Assembly (NCBI GenBank): GCA_033763655.1
Contig: JANRKD010000002.1
Location: forward strand, 84,881 to 148,880
Direction of reading: 5' to 3'
From: QFOX01 sp033763655
GTDB taxonomy: Bacteria; Pseudomonadota; Alphaproteobacteria; Rickettsiales; UBA3002
DNA: 64,000 nucleotides
Numbering within the stretch: the stretch's first letter is position 1; every line of letters begins with the position of its first letter. The position numbers and the translations under genes were made by a program. The notes under the pieces are model-generated. The model did no database searches. It had not been told where the DNA came from and worked only from the letters and a program-made list of their open reading frames with translations. This document shows, piece after piece, positions 17,347-26,982 of this stretch.

Positions 17347-17874
17347 TTACTCGGAAACAATCTGCCAGCTGCCATCCGGCTGGCGGCAGGCGGTGCCGTA
17401 CGCATTCTGGGTCTGACCGCCGACGGTGATTTTGTTCTGGAACTCGCGGCAATACTGCCCGGATTCCGTTTTATACGGTGCGGCGGGGGTAATGCTGCCC
17501 GAATTGCCTGATTGCGGGTTGCTCCACGGCAGCGCCTGCCCGGGCTGGCCGGTTTCAAGCGCCCGTTGCGAAGTTTTGTTGAAATAGTTCATATCCGCCC
17601 GGTCAAGCGAGGCGCCCATCGAGTTACCAATCGCCGCCCCGAGCAGGGTGCCAACGGCGGTCGTCGCCACGCGGCCACTGCCTTTACCAAATTGCGCCCC
17701 GGCCACCGCGCCGCCGACGCCGCCGAGCACCGTGCCGATATCCTGTTTACTGAAGCCGCCGCCACCGGTGATGCCGCCTTGCTGCGCATTGTAGGCGTTC
17801 TGGCGGCCATCGCACGCGGCGAGCAGCACCAGCGCAGTGGAAATAGCAAGAATGGATTGCAGGGTCGGTTTCAT
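17347..17874 (-). CDS. 17 kDa surface-antigen-like lipoprotein with glycine zipper
   Basis: A 175-residue predicted outer-membrane lipoprotein. It has a signal peptide with lipobox LLAAC (Cys21) and a glycine-zipper segment (GTVLGGVGGAVAGAQFG, then GTLLGAAIGNSMGASLD, about 47-92). The C-terminal module contains YCREFQ and AYGTACRQPDGSWQIV. This architecture is that of the rickettsial 17 kDa antigen family, widespread in alphaproteobacteria and of uncertain function. It sits immediately upstream of fabI on the same strand. Confidence 0.88.
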   Translation of the reverse strand: MKPTLQSILAISTALVLLAACDGRQNAYNAQQGGITGGGGFSKQDIGTVLGGVGGAVAGAQFGKGSGRVATTAVGTLLGAAIGNSMGASLDRADMNYFNKTSQRALETGQPGQALPWSNPQSGNSGSITPAAPYKTESGQYCREFQNKITVGGQTQNAYGTACRQPDGSWQIVSE

Positions 17875-17999
17875 AAAAACTCCATCAGAGGCAATGTTGG
17901 TTACTTATGCTGTGGCGTGCCTTATCCCACAAGGGAACGATATCTTCAAGGAAATCTCGAAGCAGGCCCATCACATTCCATAACCGTGCATAACAGGCA

Positions 18000-19331
18000 T
18001 TACTGACGCGAAGCTGAAGGCAGGCGGCGCGCCCGCAGCATCACCACCACAAAGAGGATGCCGCCAAGAATGGCCAGCAGCCCGCCCATGCCGAAAATAC
18101 CGAGGGCAATTTGAATATCGAGGGCCAGATTTTCAAAGCCCCCGGCAGTTTTGCGCAAAATCCCGTAGCCGCCGCAATAGGCCAGCCCGCCGATATGCAT
18201 CATCTGCCCGACACCATAGACTATCGGCTGCCAGAAAGCGAGGCGCCCGGCGGCCACCGGCGCATAGCCGAAGCGCGGCAGCATCGCATAGGCCATCCCC
18301 ATCAGCGCCTGGGTGATGCCGATAATCATCCCGTGGTAATGGGCGGGAATGGTGACATTCTGCCCCGAAATCATCAGCCCCAGCACCCCTCCGGAAAAGA
18401 ACAGCATCAGCGATACCACCAGCGCCGAGGCATAAGCGCGCTGTTCGCGGGCGACTTCGAGCCGCCGCAGGGAAACTACCACCGCCACCGCCATCAGGCT
18501 CGCGCCCACACCGCCCCATTCGATCATCACCTGCGTCTGGTAGGCGGTAAATGCCGCCTCATCGAAGCCAAAGCGCACAAACCCTGCCAGGCTGGCAAGG
18601 GCTGCCAACAGCGTGATGGAAAATATCGCCAGCAGCCATGGACGCTTTGGCGCTGCGCCGCCCAGCGCCTCAAGCAGCACCAGCCACGCCACCATCGCCA
18701 GCAGCGTGAAGGCAAACTGCATGATATGCCCGCCCGCCCAGAACAGGCGCTCGTAATGCTCAGTCATTTCCAACCCGGCGGGCAAAGCCTGCGCGCCCAG
18801 CGCATAGCCGACAAGGCCGAGCAGCACCGTCAGCGCCGCCGCTACAAACCCAAGCTCGACCGGCGCAAGCTGCCGCAGACGCGACGGCGCCGCATATGTC
18901 ATCACCACCGGCAGCAGCGCCACCACCAGTCCAGCGAATAACAGCCCCAGCGAAAGCAGGAACATGCCGTTATGCAGCACGGGGATATAGTTGCTTTTAA
19001 TCGCCTGCCAGCGGTCGAGCGGTGAAAGCGCCATCAGCACTGCCGCCAGCGCAACGCAGGCGAACCCCGCCTCGCCCCAATAGGGCCAGCGCGCGCGGTG
19101 ACGCTCCATCAGCACTGCCGCCCCCATCCCAATCATCGCAAAAAACCAGATGAGTACCGATAAATCGACATGTACCACCAGCGCGACGTCGAAAAATCGC
19201 TGCATCACCCCAAGCCCCTTAAGCTGCGGTGTGCGCGCCACCACGGGAACCAGCGCGTACAGCCCCGCCGCCGCCAGCGCGGCAACGCCAAGCCACAGCC
19301 ATTTTTCGGCCAATGAGGAGGGTCGCTTCAT
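18000..19331 (-). CDS. Heme-copper oxidase subunit I-like membrane protein
   Basis: A polytopic membrane protein of about 443 residues related to the cbb3/NorB branch of heme-copper oxidase catalytic subunits. Candidate heme ligands are the His residues in VVHVDLSVLIW and GGHIMQFAF and in the late AHYHGMIIGITQALMG helix. The full CuB ligand set is not evident, and no subunit II, cytochrome c subunit or NorC is nearby. It is an orphan whose role (oxygen, NO or heme handling) is unknown. It diverges from the heme A synthase gene ctaA. The start could also be 19343. Confidence 0.7.
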   Translation of the reverse strand: MKRPSSLAEKWLWLGVAALAAAGLYALVPVVARTPQLKGLGVMQRFFDVALVVHVDLSVLIWFFAMIGMGAAVLMERHRARWPYWGEAGFACVALAAVLMALSPLDRWQAIKSNYIPVLHNGMFLLSLGLLFAGLVVALLPVVMTYAAPSRLRQLAPVELGFVAAALTVLLGLVGYALGAQALPAGLEMTEHYERLFWAGGHIMQFAFTLLAMVAWLVLLEALGGAAPKRPWLLAIFSITLLAALASLAGFVRFGFDEAAFTAYQTQVMIEWGGVGASLMAVAVVVSLRRLEVAREQRAYASALVVSLMLFFSGGVLGLMISGQNVTIPAHYHGMIIGITQALMGMAYAMLPRFGYAPVAAGRLAFWQPIVYGVGQMMHIGGLAYCGGYGILRKTAGGFENLALDIQIALGIFGMGGLLAILGGILFVVVMLRARRLPSASRQ

Positions 19332-19452
19332 GGGCCGCACCATAGCGGCTCGATTTGAGAAATAAAGCGCCTTGCCACGTTTTACACAGGCCGCGCCTAC
19401 CGGGCCGCACGCCGGCCTTGTCGCACGCGCGCGTTTGCGCTAAAGGCGGCCC

Positions 19453-20505
19453 ATGAATCCGCTGCAACCCTCCCCCGTGCATGCCCACGCCATTGCCAAC
19501 TGGCTGCTGGCCTGCCTTGTGCTGGTGGCGCTGATGGTCGCCGTCGGCGGCATCACCCGTCTGACCGAATCGGGGCTTTCGATTGTCGAATGGAAGCTGG
19601 TGTCCGGCACCTTGCCGCCAATGAGTGAACCGGCATGGCAGGCCGAATTCGATAATTATAAACACTCGCCGCAATTCCTGAAAGTAAACTCCGGCTTCAG
19701 CCTCGCCGATTTCAAGGGCATTTTCTGGCTCGAATACCTGCACCGGCTGCTGGGCCGCGTCATTGGACTTACAACACTCCTGCCACTGGCCTATTTCGCG
19801 GTGCGCCACCGCTTACCGCGCGCGCTGCTCTGGCGCAGCGTTGGCATTGCGGCACTCACCGGTGCGCAGGGCACCGTCGGCTGGCTGATGGTGATGAGCG
19901 GCCTTGACAACGAACCGCGCGTTGCCCCGATCAAACTCGCCGCCCATCTGCTGCTGGCCTTCGCGCTCTTCTGCCTGATACTATGGACGCGCTGGCAGGT
20001 GCTGGGCGCAACGCGGCCCTGCGCCGCACGCCCCGTCGCCCGGCTGGCGCGGGCAGTCTTCGCGCTGACGCTGCTGCAAATCGGCTTTGGAGCGCTGGTC
20101 GCGGGTTTGCGCGCCGGGCTGACCTACACCAGCTACCCGCGGATGGATGGGCAGTGGATTCCCGACGGGCTATACCGCCTCCACCCGTGGTGGATTAACC
20201 ATGTCGAGAGCGTGCTCACCGTGCAATTCCAGCACCGCATGGGGGCGCTGGCAGTAGTGATTGCCATTGCCGGATTGCTCTGGGCGGGCTGGCGGCATAC
20301 GCCGTTACGCGCCACCCTGCGCCATATCGGCGCGCTGGCGCTGCTGCAATTTATGCTCGGGGTCGCCACGTTGCTGAGTGTGGTCAACCCCTGGCTGGCT
20401 ATCCCGCACCAGCTTATGGCGCTGGCGCTGCTGGCCGCCCTGCTGCGGCTTGTTTTTTTGACCCCGCTTGATGCAAATCAACAACGCCACAGAATCCCAC
20501 AATAA
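19453..20505 (+). CDS. ctaA: Heme A synthase (COX15/CtaA)
   Basis: Oxidises the C8 methyl of heme O to give heme A for aa3-type cytochrome oxidases. The 350-residue protein has about eight membrane segments and the heme-ligand histidines of the COX15 branch in LEYLHRLLGR, KLAAHLLLA, QFQHRMGAL and IPHQLMAL. The N-terminal GGITRLTESGLSIVEW signature is present. It is the mitochondrial/alphaproteobacterial type. It implies an aa3 oxidase elsewhere in the genome. Confidence 0.93.
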   Translation: MNPLQPSPVHAHAIANWLLACLVLVALMVAVGGITRLTESGLSIVEWKLVSGTLPPMSEPAWQAEFDNYKHSPQFLKVNSGFSLADFKGIFWLEYLHRLLGRVIGLTTLLPLAYFAVRHRLPRALLWRSVGIAALTGAQGTVGWLMVMSGLDNEPRVAPIKLAAHLLLAFALFCLILWTRWQVLGATRPCAARPVARLARAVFALTLLQIGFGALVAGLRAGLTYTSYPRMDGQWIPDGLYRLHPWWINHVESVLTVQFQHRMGALAVVIAIAGLLWAGWRHTPLRATLRHIGALALLQFMLGVATLLSVVNPWLAIPHQLMALALLAALLRLVFLTPLDANQQRHRIPQ

Positions 20506-20587
20506 ATTGCCACATTGACTGCCTGTTCGCTGAATTAACTTGCTGATTCCATTCGGCTTCAATAAACCGGAAAAAAAGGTGCTTTTC

Positions 20588-21859
20588 ATGCCTAACGCCC
20601 TGCCGACCGATTACGATGCCCTGTTCGCCGCGACCATCGCGCAAATCCGCAGCGAGGGGCGCTATCGTGTTTTCACCGAGCTGGAGCGCATCGCGGGCGG
20701 CTTCCCCCGCGCCCGCTCGACCCGCACGGGTCGCGACGTAATCGTCTGGTGCGCGAATGATTACCTTGGCATGGGCCAACACCCGGACGTGCTCGAAGCC
20801 ATGAAATTTGCGATTGACGGCATGGGCGCAGGCGCCGGTGGCACCCGCAACATCTCGGGCAACCATAACCGGATTACCTCGCTGGAATCGACCGTCGCCC
20901 GCCTGCACCAGAAAGAGGCGGGGCTGGTGTTCACTTCGGGCTACGTCGCCAATGAGGCGGGATTAAGCACGCTGGGCGCAATGCTTGAGGGCTGCATCAT
21001 GTTCTCGGATGCGGATAACCACGCCTCGATGATTCATGGCATTCGCCAGAGCAATGCCGAGAAAAAAATCTTCCGCCACAACGATGTCGGCCATCTCGCA
21101 CGGCTGCTGGCCGCGACGGATTACCGCCGCCCCAAGGTGATTGCCTTCGAGTCGGTGTATTCGATGGATGGCGACATCGGGAAAATCAGGGAAATTTGCG
21201 CGCTTGCCCGTCAGTATAACGCCCTCACCTACCTCGACGAGGTGCATGCGGTCGGCATGTATGGCGCCCATGGCGCAGGCATCGCCGAGCGCGAAGGCGT
21301 GATGGATGAGGTCGATATTATTCAGGGCACGTTTGCCAAGGCCTTCGGCGTCATCGGCGGCTATATCGCCTCACGCGCGGTGATTATCGACCTGATCCGC
21401 TCCTGCGCGCCGAGCTTCATTTTCACCACCACTCAGCCGCCCGCCATCGCCGCCGGGGCCGAGGCCAGCATCCGCCACCTCATGCAGTCATCGGCGGAGC
21501 GTGAAGCCCACCAGCGCAACGCGCGGATGATGAAAACCATGCTCGCGCAGGCGGGCATCCCCGTCCTTGCCAACGAAACGCATATTGTGCCGGTCATGGT
21601 CGGCGACCCGGTGAAATGTAAACAAGCGTCGGATATTCTGCTTGAGGAATACCAGATGTATGTGCAGCCGATTAATTACCCCACCGTGCGCAAAGGCACC
21701 GAGCGCCTGCGCGTCACCCCGACGCCCTTCCACACGGCGGAAATGATGCAGCAATTCTGCGCGGCGCTGGTCGAGATTTTCGTGCGGCTTAACATCCGCT
21801 ACAGCGATCCGGTGGCGGAGGAATCAAAAACCGGGCACCAGAAAAGCGCCGTCGCCTAG
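20588..21859 (+). CDS. hemA: 5-aminolevulinate synthase
   Basis: Condenses glycine with succinyl-CoA to 5-aminolevulinate, the alphaproteobacterial (C4) entry into heme synthesis. The 423-residue PLP enzyme shows the glycine-rich GAGAGGTRNISG, the Asp-containing YLDEVHAVGMYG and the PLP lysine in GTFAKAFGVIGGY. ATG 20588 gives the usual N-terminus; the in-frame ORF begins upstream at 20540. It follows ctaA by 82 bp on the same strand, grouping two heme genes. Confidence 0.94.
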   Translation: MPNALPTDYDALFAATIAQIRSEGRYRVFTELERIAGGFPRARSTRTGRDVIVWCANDYLGMGQHPDVLEAMKFAIDGMGAGAGGTRNISGNHNRITSLESTVARLHQKEAGLVFTSGYVANEAGLSTLGAMLEGCIMFSDADNHASMIHGIRQSNAEKKIFRHNDVGHLARLLAATDYRRPKVIAFESVYSMDGDIGKIREICALARQYNALTYLDEVHAVGMYGAHGAGIAEREGVMDEVDIIQGTFAKAFGVIGGYIASRAVIIDLIRSCAPSFIFTTTQPPAIAAGAEASIRHLMQSSAEREAHQRNARMMKTMLAQAGIPVLANETHIVPVMVGDPVKCKQASDILLEEYQMYVQPINYPTVRKGTERLRVTPTPFHTAEMMQQFCAALVEIFVRLNIRYSDPVAEESKTGHQKSAVA

Positions 21860-21889
21860 AGCATTTTATGTTCAGACCTGACACCATCC

Positions 21890-21974
21890 GTCATTGCGAG
21901 GGAGCTTCGCGACCGAAGTAATCCAGCAAAAGACATCAAAAAAACTGGATTGCCGCGCTATCGCTCGCAATGAC
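21890..21974. repeat. Palindromic interspersed repeat, family C copy 1
   Basis: An 85-bp element between convergent hemA and acs. It starts GTCATTGCGAGGGAG and ends CGCTCGCAATGAC, with inner inverted arms AATCCAG and CTGGATT. The same design recurs at 55311-55396 and as a half copy at 42584-42613. It resembles the TCATTGCGAG-type repeats known from other alphaproteobacteria. Confidence 0.85.
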
Positions 21975-21982
21975 AAAACGCC

Positions 21983-23920
21983 CTAGCCGGAGGGGCGGTT
22001 CAGCCGCGTGGCGATGAGTTTTTCCACCACTTCAGGATCAAGCAGCGTGGATGTATCGCCCAGCGAGGTGGTTTCATTCTCGGCGATTTTACGCAGGATG
22101 CGGCGCATAATTTTCCCCGAACGGGTTTTGGGCAAGCCCGGCGTGAGATGCACAAAGTCCGGCACGGCAAGGCCGCCGATATGGCCACGCACATGCTGCT
22201 TCAATTCGGCGACGAGTGCGTCACCGCCCGGCGCGCCCGCATTCAACGTCACATAGGCATAAACCCCCTGCCCCTTGATGTCGTGCGGGTAACCGACCAC
22301 CGCCGCCTCGGCCACGAGCGGATGTGCCACCAGCGCCGATTCAATCTCCGCCGTCCCCAAACGGTGGCCACTGACGTTGATAACATCATCGACGCGCCCG
22401 GTAATCCAGTAATAGCCGTCCGCATCGCGGCGGCAACCGTCCGAGGTGAAATACTTGCCGTGCACCTGCGAAAAATACGTCTGGCGAAAGCGTTCGTGAT
22501 CGCCCCAGATGCTACGTGCCTGCCCTGGCCAGGAATCGGCAATGGTCAGCATGCCTTCACACGCGCCTTCGAGCAGCTTTCCATGTATGTCGTAAACCTC
22601 CGGGATAATGCCAAAGAACGGCACCGCGCAGGAACCGGGCTTTGTCGGCGTCGCCGCAGGCAGCGGTGTGAGCAGATGCCCGCCCGTTTCAGTCTGCCAA
22701 TAAGTATCGACAACGGCGCAGCGCCCTTCACCGACAACATCGTGATACCATAGCCACGCCTCGGGGTTAATTGGCTCACCGACGCTGCCGAGGATTTTGA
22801 GCGAGGCGCGCGAGGTGCGTTTGACGAAGGCATTCCCCTGCGCCATCAGCGCCCGCACCGCTGTGGGTGCGGTGTAAAACTTCGTCACCTTATGCGCATC
22901 AACCACCTGCCAGAAACGCGAGGCATCGGGGTAATTGGGCACCCCCTCGAACATCAACGTGGTGGCGCCGCAGGCCAATGGCCCGTAGACGATATAGCTG
23001 TGGCCGGTAATCCAGCCGACATCCGCCGTGCACCAGTAAATGTCGTCGGGTTGCAGGTCAAAAACATACTGCGTGGTAATCGCGGCATAGACCATATACC
23101 CCGCCGTCGTATGCAGCAGGCCTTTGGGTTTGCCGGTGGAGCCTGACGTGTAGAGGATGAATAACGGGTCTTCGGCCTCCATCACTTCCGGCACACATAC
23201 AGACGATTGCTGGGGTACAACAGCATACCACCAAAGGTCACGGCCTGCGTTCATAGCCACCTCGGTTGGCGTGGTTTCATAGACCAGCACGTGGCGCACG
23301 CTTAACCCTTCAATCGCCGCATCCACCGTTGCTTTGAGCGGGATGGTTTTGCCGCCGCGCCGCCCAACATTGGCGGTGATGATAAAATCGCTCGCGCAAT
23401 CTTCTACGCGGCTGCGGATGGAGTCCGCCGAAAATCCTGCAAACACCACCGAATGCACCGCACCAATGCGGGCGCAGGCGAGCATTGCAAACGCCGCTTC
23501 GGGCACCATCGGCATATAAATCGTTACCCGGTCGCCTTTTTTAACGCCAAGCGAACGCAGGGCATTGGCCAGCTTGCAAATCTCGGTCAGCAGCTCGGCG
23601 TAACTGATGCGCCGCACCTCGCCCGGCGTATCGCCCTCCCACAGGATTGCGGTTTTATCGGGCGTCGCCTTGGCATGGCGGTCGATACAATTGGTGGTGA
23701 CATTAAGCGTCGCACCCTCGAACCAGCGGATGCGCACCGCATCGGCAAAATCGGTGTTTTTGACCCGCGTCCACGGCATGCCCCATTCAAAATCACCCGC
23801 AAGATCGCCCCAGAACCCCTCGGGATCGGCGACGGAGCGCGCATACATTTCCCGATAGCGCGCGGCATCCGCATGGGCGGTGGGCAATAACGCGGCGGGA
23901 ACGGGAAACAGAGAATCCAT
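21983..23920 (-). CDS. acs: Acetyl-CoA synthetase
   Basis: Activates acetate to acetyl-CoA through acetyl-AMP. The 645-residue protein carries the adenylation P-loop YTSGSTGKPKGLLHTT, the A5 region DTYWQTETGGH and the VSGHRLGTAEIESAL hinge. The C-terminal catalytic lysine lies in LPKTRSGKIMRR, the site usually acetylated for control. The ATG at 23920 (MDSLFPVPAALLP) has GGAG upstream; the longer frame to 24067 overlaps the truA leader and lacks homology. It may supply acetyl-CoA for the PHB pathway at 38-42 kb. Confidence 0.95.
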   Translation of the reverse strand: MDSLFPVPAALLPTAHADAARYREMYARSVADPEGFWGDLAGDFEWGMPWTRVKNTDFADAVRIRWFEGATLNVTTNCIDRHAKATPDKTAILWEGDTPGEVRRISYAELLTEICKLANALRSLGVKKGDRVTIYMPMVPEAAFAMLACARIGAVHSVVFAGFSADSIRSRVEDCASDFIITANVGRRGGKTIPLKATVDAAIEGLSVRHVLVYETTPTEVAMNAGRDLWWYAVVPQQSSVCVPEVMEAEDPLFILYTSGSTGKPKGLLHTTAGYMVYAAITTQYVFDLQPDDIYWCTADVGWITGHSYIVYGPLACGATTLMFEGVPNYPDASRFWQVVDAHKVTKFYTAPTAVRALMAQGNAFVKRTSRASLKILGSVGEPINPEAWLWYHDVVGEGRCAVVDTYWQTETGGHLLTPLPAATPTKPGSCAVPFFGIIPEVYDIHGKLLEGACEGMLTIADSWPGQARSIWGDHERFRQTYFSQVHGKYFTSDGCRRDADGYYWITGRVDDVINVSGHRLGTAEIESALVAHPLVAEAAVVGYPHDIKGQGVYAYVTLNAGAPGGDALVAELKQHVRGHIGGLAVPDFVHLTPGLPKTRSGKIMRRILRKIAENETTSLGDTSTLLDPEVVEKLIATRLNRPSG

Positions 23921-24083
23921 CGAACAACTCCCATTAGTGCATACCGCTGCGACTTTAGCCGTTTTGTTCCCCGCGTGAAAGGAAATCCATCCCCGCCCTC
24001 TCCCATCACGCCGGATTGGCGCTTTCGCGGCAGGCAGAAACACTCTATAGCAAGCGGATACATTCACTCAGGCTGTAAACCCG

Positions 24084-24836
24084 ATGCCCCGCTATAAACT
24101 CACCCTCGAATATGACGGCAGCCCCTATTCCGGCTGGCAGAAGCAAAGCGAAGCGCCCAGCGTGCAAGCCGTGCTCGAACAGGCCGCCACCCGTTTCATG
24201 AACGCCGCCGACACCATCGAGGTGCAATGCGCCGGGCGCACCGATGCGGGCGTACACGCACGCGGCCAGGTGGCACATGTCGATTTCGCTGAGGCGCGCG
24301 CGGCCAACGCCATTGTACGCGGCCTCAACGCGCTGATGATGCCACACCCGATTGCCGTGCTTTCCGCCGAGCCGGTCGCGGATGATTTTTCCGCCCGCTT
24401 CGATGCCCAAAAGCGTCATTATCTTTACCGCATCACAAACCGAAAAGGCGCACCTGCGCTTGATGTTAACCGCACATGGCACGTGCATAAACCACTCAAT
24501 ATCGAGGCCATGCAACGCGCGGCGCACTACCTCGTCGGTCATCATGATTTTAGCAGCTTTAGAGGCGGCGAGTGTCAGGCTAAAAGCCCGCTCAAAACCC
24601 TCGATACACTGGAAGTGAAGCAACGCAGCACCAACCCGGAACAGGTGATGATCCGCACCTCCGCCAAATCCTTTCTGCACCATCAGGTGCGCAATATGGT
24701 CGGCACGCTGGTCTATGTCGGCATCGGCAAATGGCAGGTCGAGCGTGTCGCCGAAGCGCTCGCCGCGCGTGACCGTCGCGCAGGCGGCCCGATGGCCCCG
24801 GCGCATGGGCTGTATTTAATGAACGTGGAGTATTAG
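24084..24836 (+). CDS. truA: tRNA pseudouridine(38-40) synthase
   Basis: Converts uridines 38-40 of tRNA anticodon arms to pseudouridine. The 250-residue protein has the TruA catalytic-aspartate motif CAGRTDAGVHARGQV and the later HHDFSSFRG. The C-terminal FLHHQVRNMVGTL and PAHGLYLMNVEY segments are also present. It is followed on the other strand by dapE-dapD, a neighbourhood common in alphaproteobacteria, where fmt-truA-dapE are often linked. Confidence 0.95.
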   Translation: MPRYKLTLEYDGSPYSGWQKQSEAPSVQAVLEQAATRFMNAADTIEVQCAGRTDAGVHARGQVAHVDFAEARAANAIVRGLNALMMPHPIAVLSAEPVADDFSARFDAQKRHYLYRITNRKGAPALDVNRTWHVHKPLNIEAMQRAAHYLVGHHDFSSFRGGECQAKSPLKTLDTLEVKQRSTNPEQVMIRTSAKSFLHHQVRNMVGTLVYVGIGKWQVERVAEALAARDRRAGGPMAPAHGLYLMNVEY

Positions 24837-24844
24837 GCTTCGGG

Positions 24845-26056
24845 TTATCCCTTAAAATACTTCTCCAGCATCCGCTGATAAATCTTTACTAGCCCTTCGA
24901 GGGTTTTCACCTCTACCCGCTCATCCACCATGTGGCTGGTGCGGCCTGTCGCGCCAAACTCGATGACCGGGCAATAATCCTTGATAAACCGCGCATCCGA
25001 AGTGCCGCCCGTGGTGCTTAAATTGGGCGTCAGCCCCGTAATTTCCGAAACCGCTTCGACTACCATCGTCGCCAAGGCATCGTCTTTCGTCAGGAAGGAC
25101 TCCCCCGTCAGCCGCGAGGTCAGGCTGTAGCTGCCGCGCGGGTCGAGGCGTGCGCGCACCCATGCCTCGATATCCGCGCTCGTATGCAGGTTATTGAAAC
25201 GCACGTTGAACTGCGCGCTGGCCTTACCGGGGATCATATTCACTGTCGGGTTGCCAACATCGACACTTGTCACCTCAAGGTTACTCGGCGGGAAAAAGGC
25301 ATTCCCCTCATCGAGCGGCTTGGTATAAAGCGCATGCAGCATGTGGATGAGGCGCGTCACCGGATTATCGGCCAGGCTCGGGTAGGCCACATGCCCCTGC
25401 CTGCCCGACACTTCGAGCACGAAGCTGATGCTGCCACGACGGCCAATTTTGGCCATTTCACCAAGAACAGTAGGGTTGGTTGGCTCGCCGACGATGCAAA
25501 CGTCGAGTTTCTCGCCGCGTGCCGTTAAAAACTCCAGCATTTTGCGCGTGCCGTTGATGGCGACTCCCTCCTCGTCCTGCGTGATAAGCAGCGAGATGGA
25601 GAAATTTTTATGTGAAGGGGATATCATCCCCTTCGCTTCGCTGACCCCTTCCGCACGCGGCTCGCCGGAGGCTACGCACGGCTCATTCGCATTATGGAGA
25701 AACTCCCGCACCGCCACCATAAACGCGGCGATGGCGCCTTTCATATCCTCAGCGCCACGGCCAATTAACTCACCGTCGATCACTTCGGGAGCAAAGGGCG
25801 GCACACGCCACGCGGTTGGATCGCCGACCGGCACGACATCCGTATGCCCCGCAAAGCAGAAATTCGGCGCCGACGTGCCATAACGCAGATAGAGATTTTC
25901 GACCGGTGCGGTGCCTTCCTCCGCAAACGTCGCGCGGGTGGCAACAAAACCCAGCGGCACAAGAAATTCCTCAATCACGTCGAACACGCCTGCGGTTTCG
26001 GGCGTCACGCTCGGGCAGGCGATAAGGGCTTTGGCAAGTTCGGTGACGTCGCGCAT
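24845..26056 (-). CDS. dapE: Succinyl-diaminopimelate desuccinylase with an in-frame insertion
   Basis: Zn-dependent hydrolase of the lysine/meso-DAP pathway. The 403-residue protein is longer than the usual 375-380. Metal-binding and catalytic motifs are intact: FAGHTDVVP, GRGAEDMKG, ITQDEEG, CIVGEPT and TTGGTSDARFI. The extra length is a segment at about residues 123-149, between REFL and FSISLLITQDEEG, encoded by 25610-25690. Family members have only a few residues there. Its ATG overlaps the dapD stop by one base, so the two are coupled. Confidence 0.93.
   Translation of the reverse strand: MRDVTELAKALIACPSVTPETAGVFDVIEEFLVPLGFVATRATFAEEGTAPVENLYLRYGTSAPNFCFAGHTDVVPVGDPTAWRVPPFAPEVIDGELIGRGAEDMKGAIAAFMVAVREFLHNANEPCVASGEPRAEGVSEAKGMISPSHKNFSISLLITQDEEGVAINGTRKMLEFLTARGEKLDVCIVGEPTNPTVLGEMAKIGRRGSISFVLEVSGRQGHVAYPSLADNPVTRLIHMLHALYTKPLDEGNAFFPPSNLEVTSVDVGNPTVNMIPGKASAQFNVRFNNLHTSADIEAWVRARLDPRGSYSLTSRLTGESFLTKDDALATMVVEAVSEITGLTPNLSTTGGTSDARFIKDYCPVIEFGATGRTSHMVDERVEVKTLEGLVKIYQRMLEKYFKG
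25610..25690. repeat. In-frame insert in dapE with a palindromic core
   Basis: About 81 bp not explained by DapE homology. It contains the dyad AAGGGGAT-ATC-ATCCCCTT at 25615-25633 and a GC-rich remainder. No second copy is in this window, so calling it a mobile palindromic element rests on analogy with the htpG and purK insertions. Confidence 0.55.
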
Positions 26057-26892
26057 TATGCCCGTAGCAGCTCGTTAATGCTCGTTTTGCTCCGCGTTTT
26101 TTCATCGACCCGTTTCACAATCACCGCGCAGGCAAGGCTTGGCTCGCTGGAGTTTTTACCCGGCATGGTGCCCGGCACCACGACCGAATAGGCAGGCACA
26201 CGACCATAGATCACCTCGCCTGTCGCCCGATCGACGATTTTGGTCGACGCGCCAAGGAACACGCCCATTGAAATCACCGCGCCTTCCTCGACGATGACGC
26301 CCTCGGCGATTTCCGAACGCGCACCGATGAAGCAGTGATCCTCGATAATCACCGGATTCGCCTGCAGCGGCTCAAGCACGCCACCAATACCGACCCCTCC
26401 CGAAATATGACAGTTTTTGCCAATCTGCGCGCAGGAACCAATCGTCACCCAGGTATCGACCATGGTGCCTGCACCGACATAGGCGCCGATATTCACAAAG
26501 CTTGGCATCAGCACCACGCCTGTGTCGATGAAGCTGCCCGCGCGCACAAAACAGCCCGGCACCGCACGAAAACCGGCGGCGGCGAATTGCGCTTCATCCC
26601 AACCACGAAACTTCATCGGCACTTTGTCGTACCACGCGGCAGGCACCCCGCCCATGGTCGGCCCGTGGGTAACTTCATTGCCGTTGAGGCGGAACGACAG
26701 CAAAATCGCCTGCTTCACCCATTGGTTGACCACCCACGCCCCCTCTTTTTTCTCGGCAATGCGCAGGGTCCCCGCATCGAGCGCGGCCAGCACTTTCTCG
26801 ACCGCCTCGCGCAGCTCGCCCTGCGTTTCAGTGGTGATGCCAGCGCGGTTGTCCCAGCCGTTCTCAATCGTGTTGCTTAAGTAGGTGCTCAT
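26056..26892 (-). CDS. dapD: 2,3,4,5-Tetrahydropyridine-2,6-dicarboxylate N-succinyltransferase
   Basis: Adds succinyl from succinyl-CoA to tetrahydrodipicolinate in the DAP/lysine pathway; the product is processed further and then cleaved by DapE. The 278-residue trimeric enzyme has an N-terminal helical domain and the left-handed beta-helix hexapeptide repeats. These are seen as VNIGAYVGAGTMVDTWVTIG, GKNCHISGGVGIGG and IEDHCFIGARSEI. It sits upstream of dapE with a TAATG junction. Confidence 0.95.
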   Translation of the reverse strand: MSTYLSNTIENGWDNRAGITTETQGELREAVEKVLAALDAGTLRIAEKKEGAWVVNQWVKQAILLSFRLNGNEVTHGPTMGGVPAAWYDKVPMKFRGWDEAQFAAAGFRAVPGCFVRAGSFIDTGVVLMPSFVNIGAYVGAGTMVDTWVTIGSCAQIGKNCHISGGVGIGGVLEPLQANPVIIEDHCFIGARSEIAEGVIVEEGAVISMGVFLGASTKIVDRATGEVIYGRVPAYSVVVPGTMPGKNSSEPSLACAVIVKRVDEKTRSKTSINELLRA

Positions 26893-26982
26893 GGTTACCT
26901 CGTTCCGGTTGAGGCGGATTTAAAGCGACAGCGCTTGATTAGCAACCAAAAGTGACTACATAGGGGAGGAAAGCGAGGCGTT

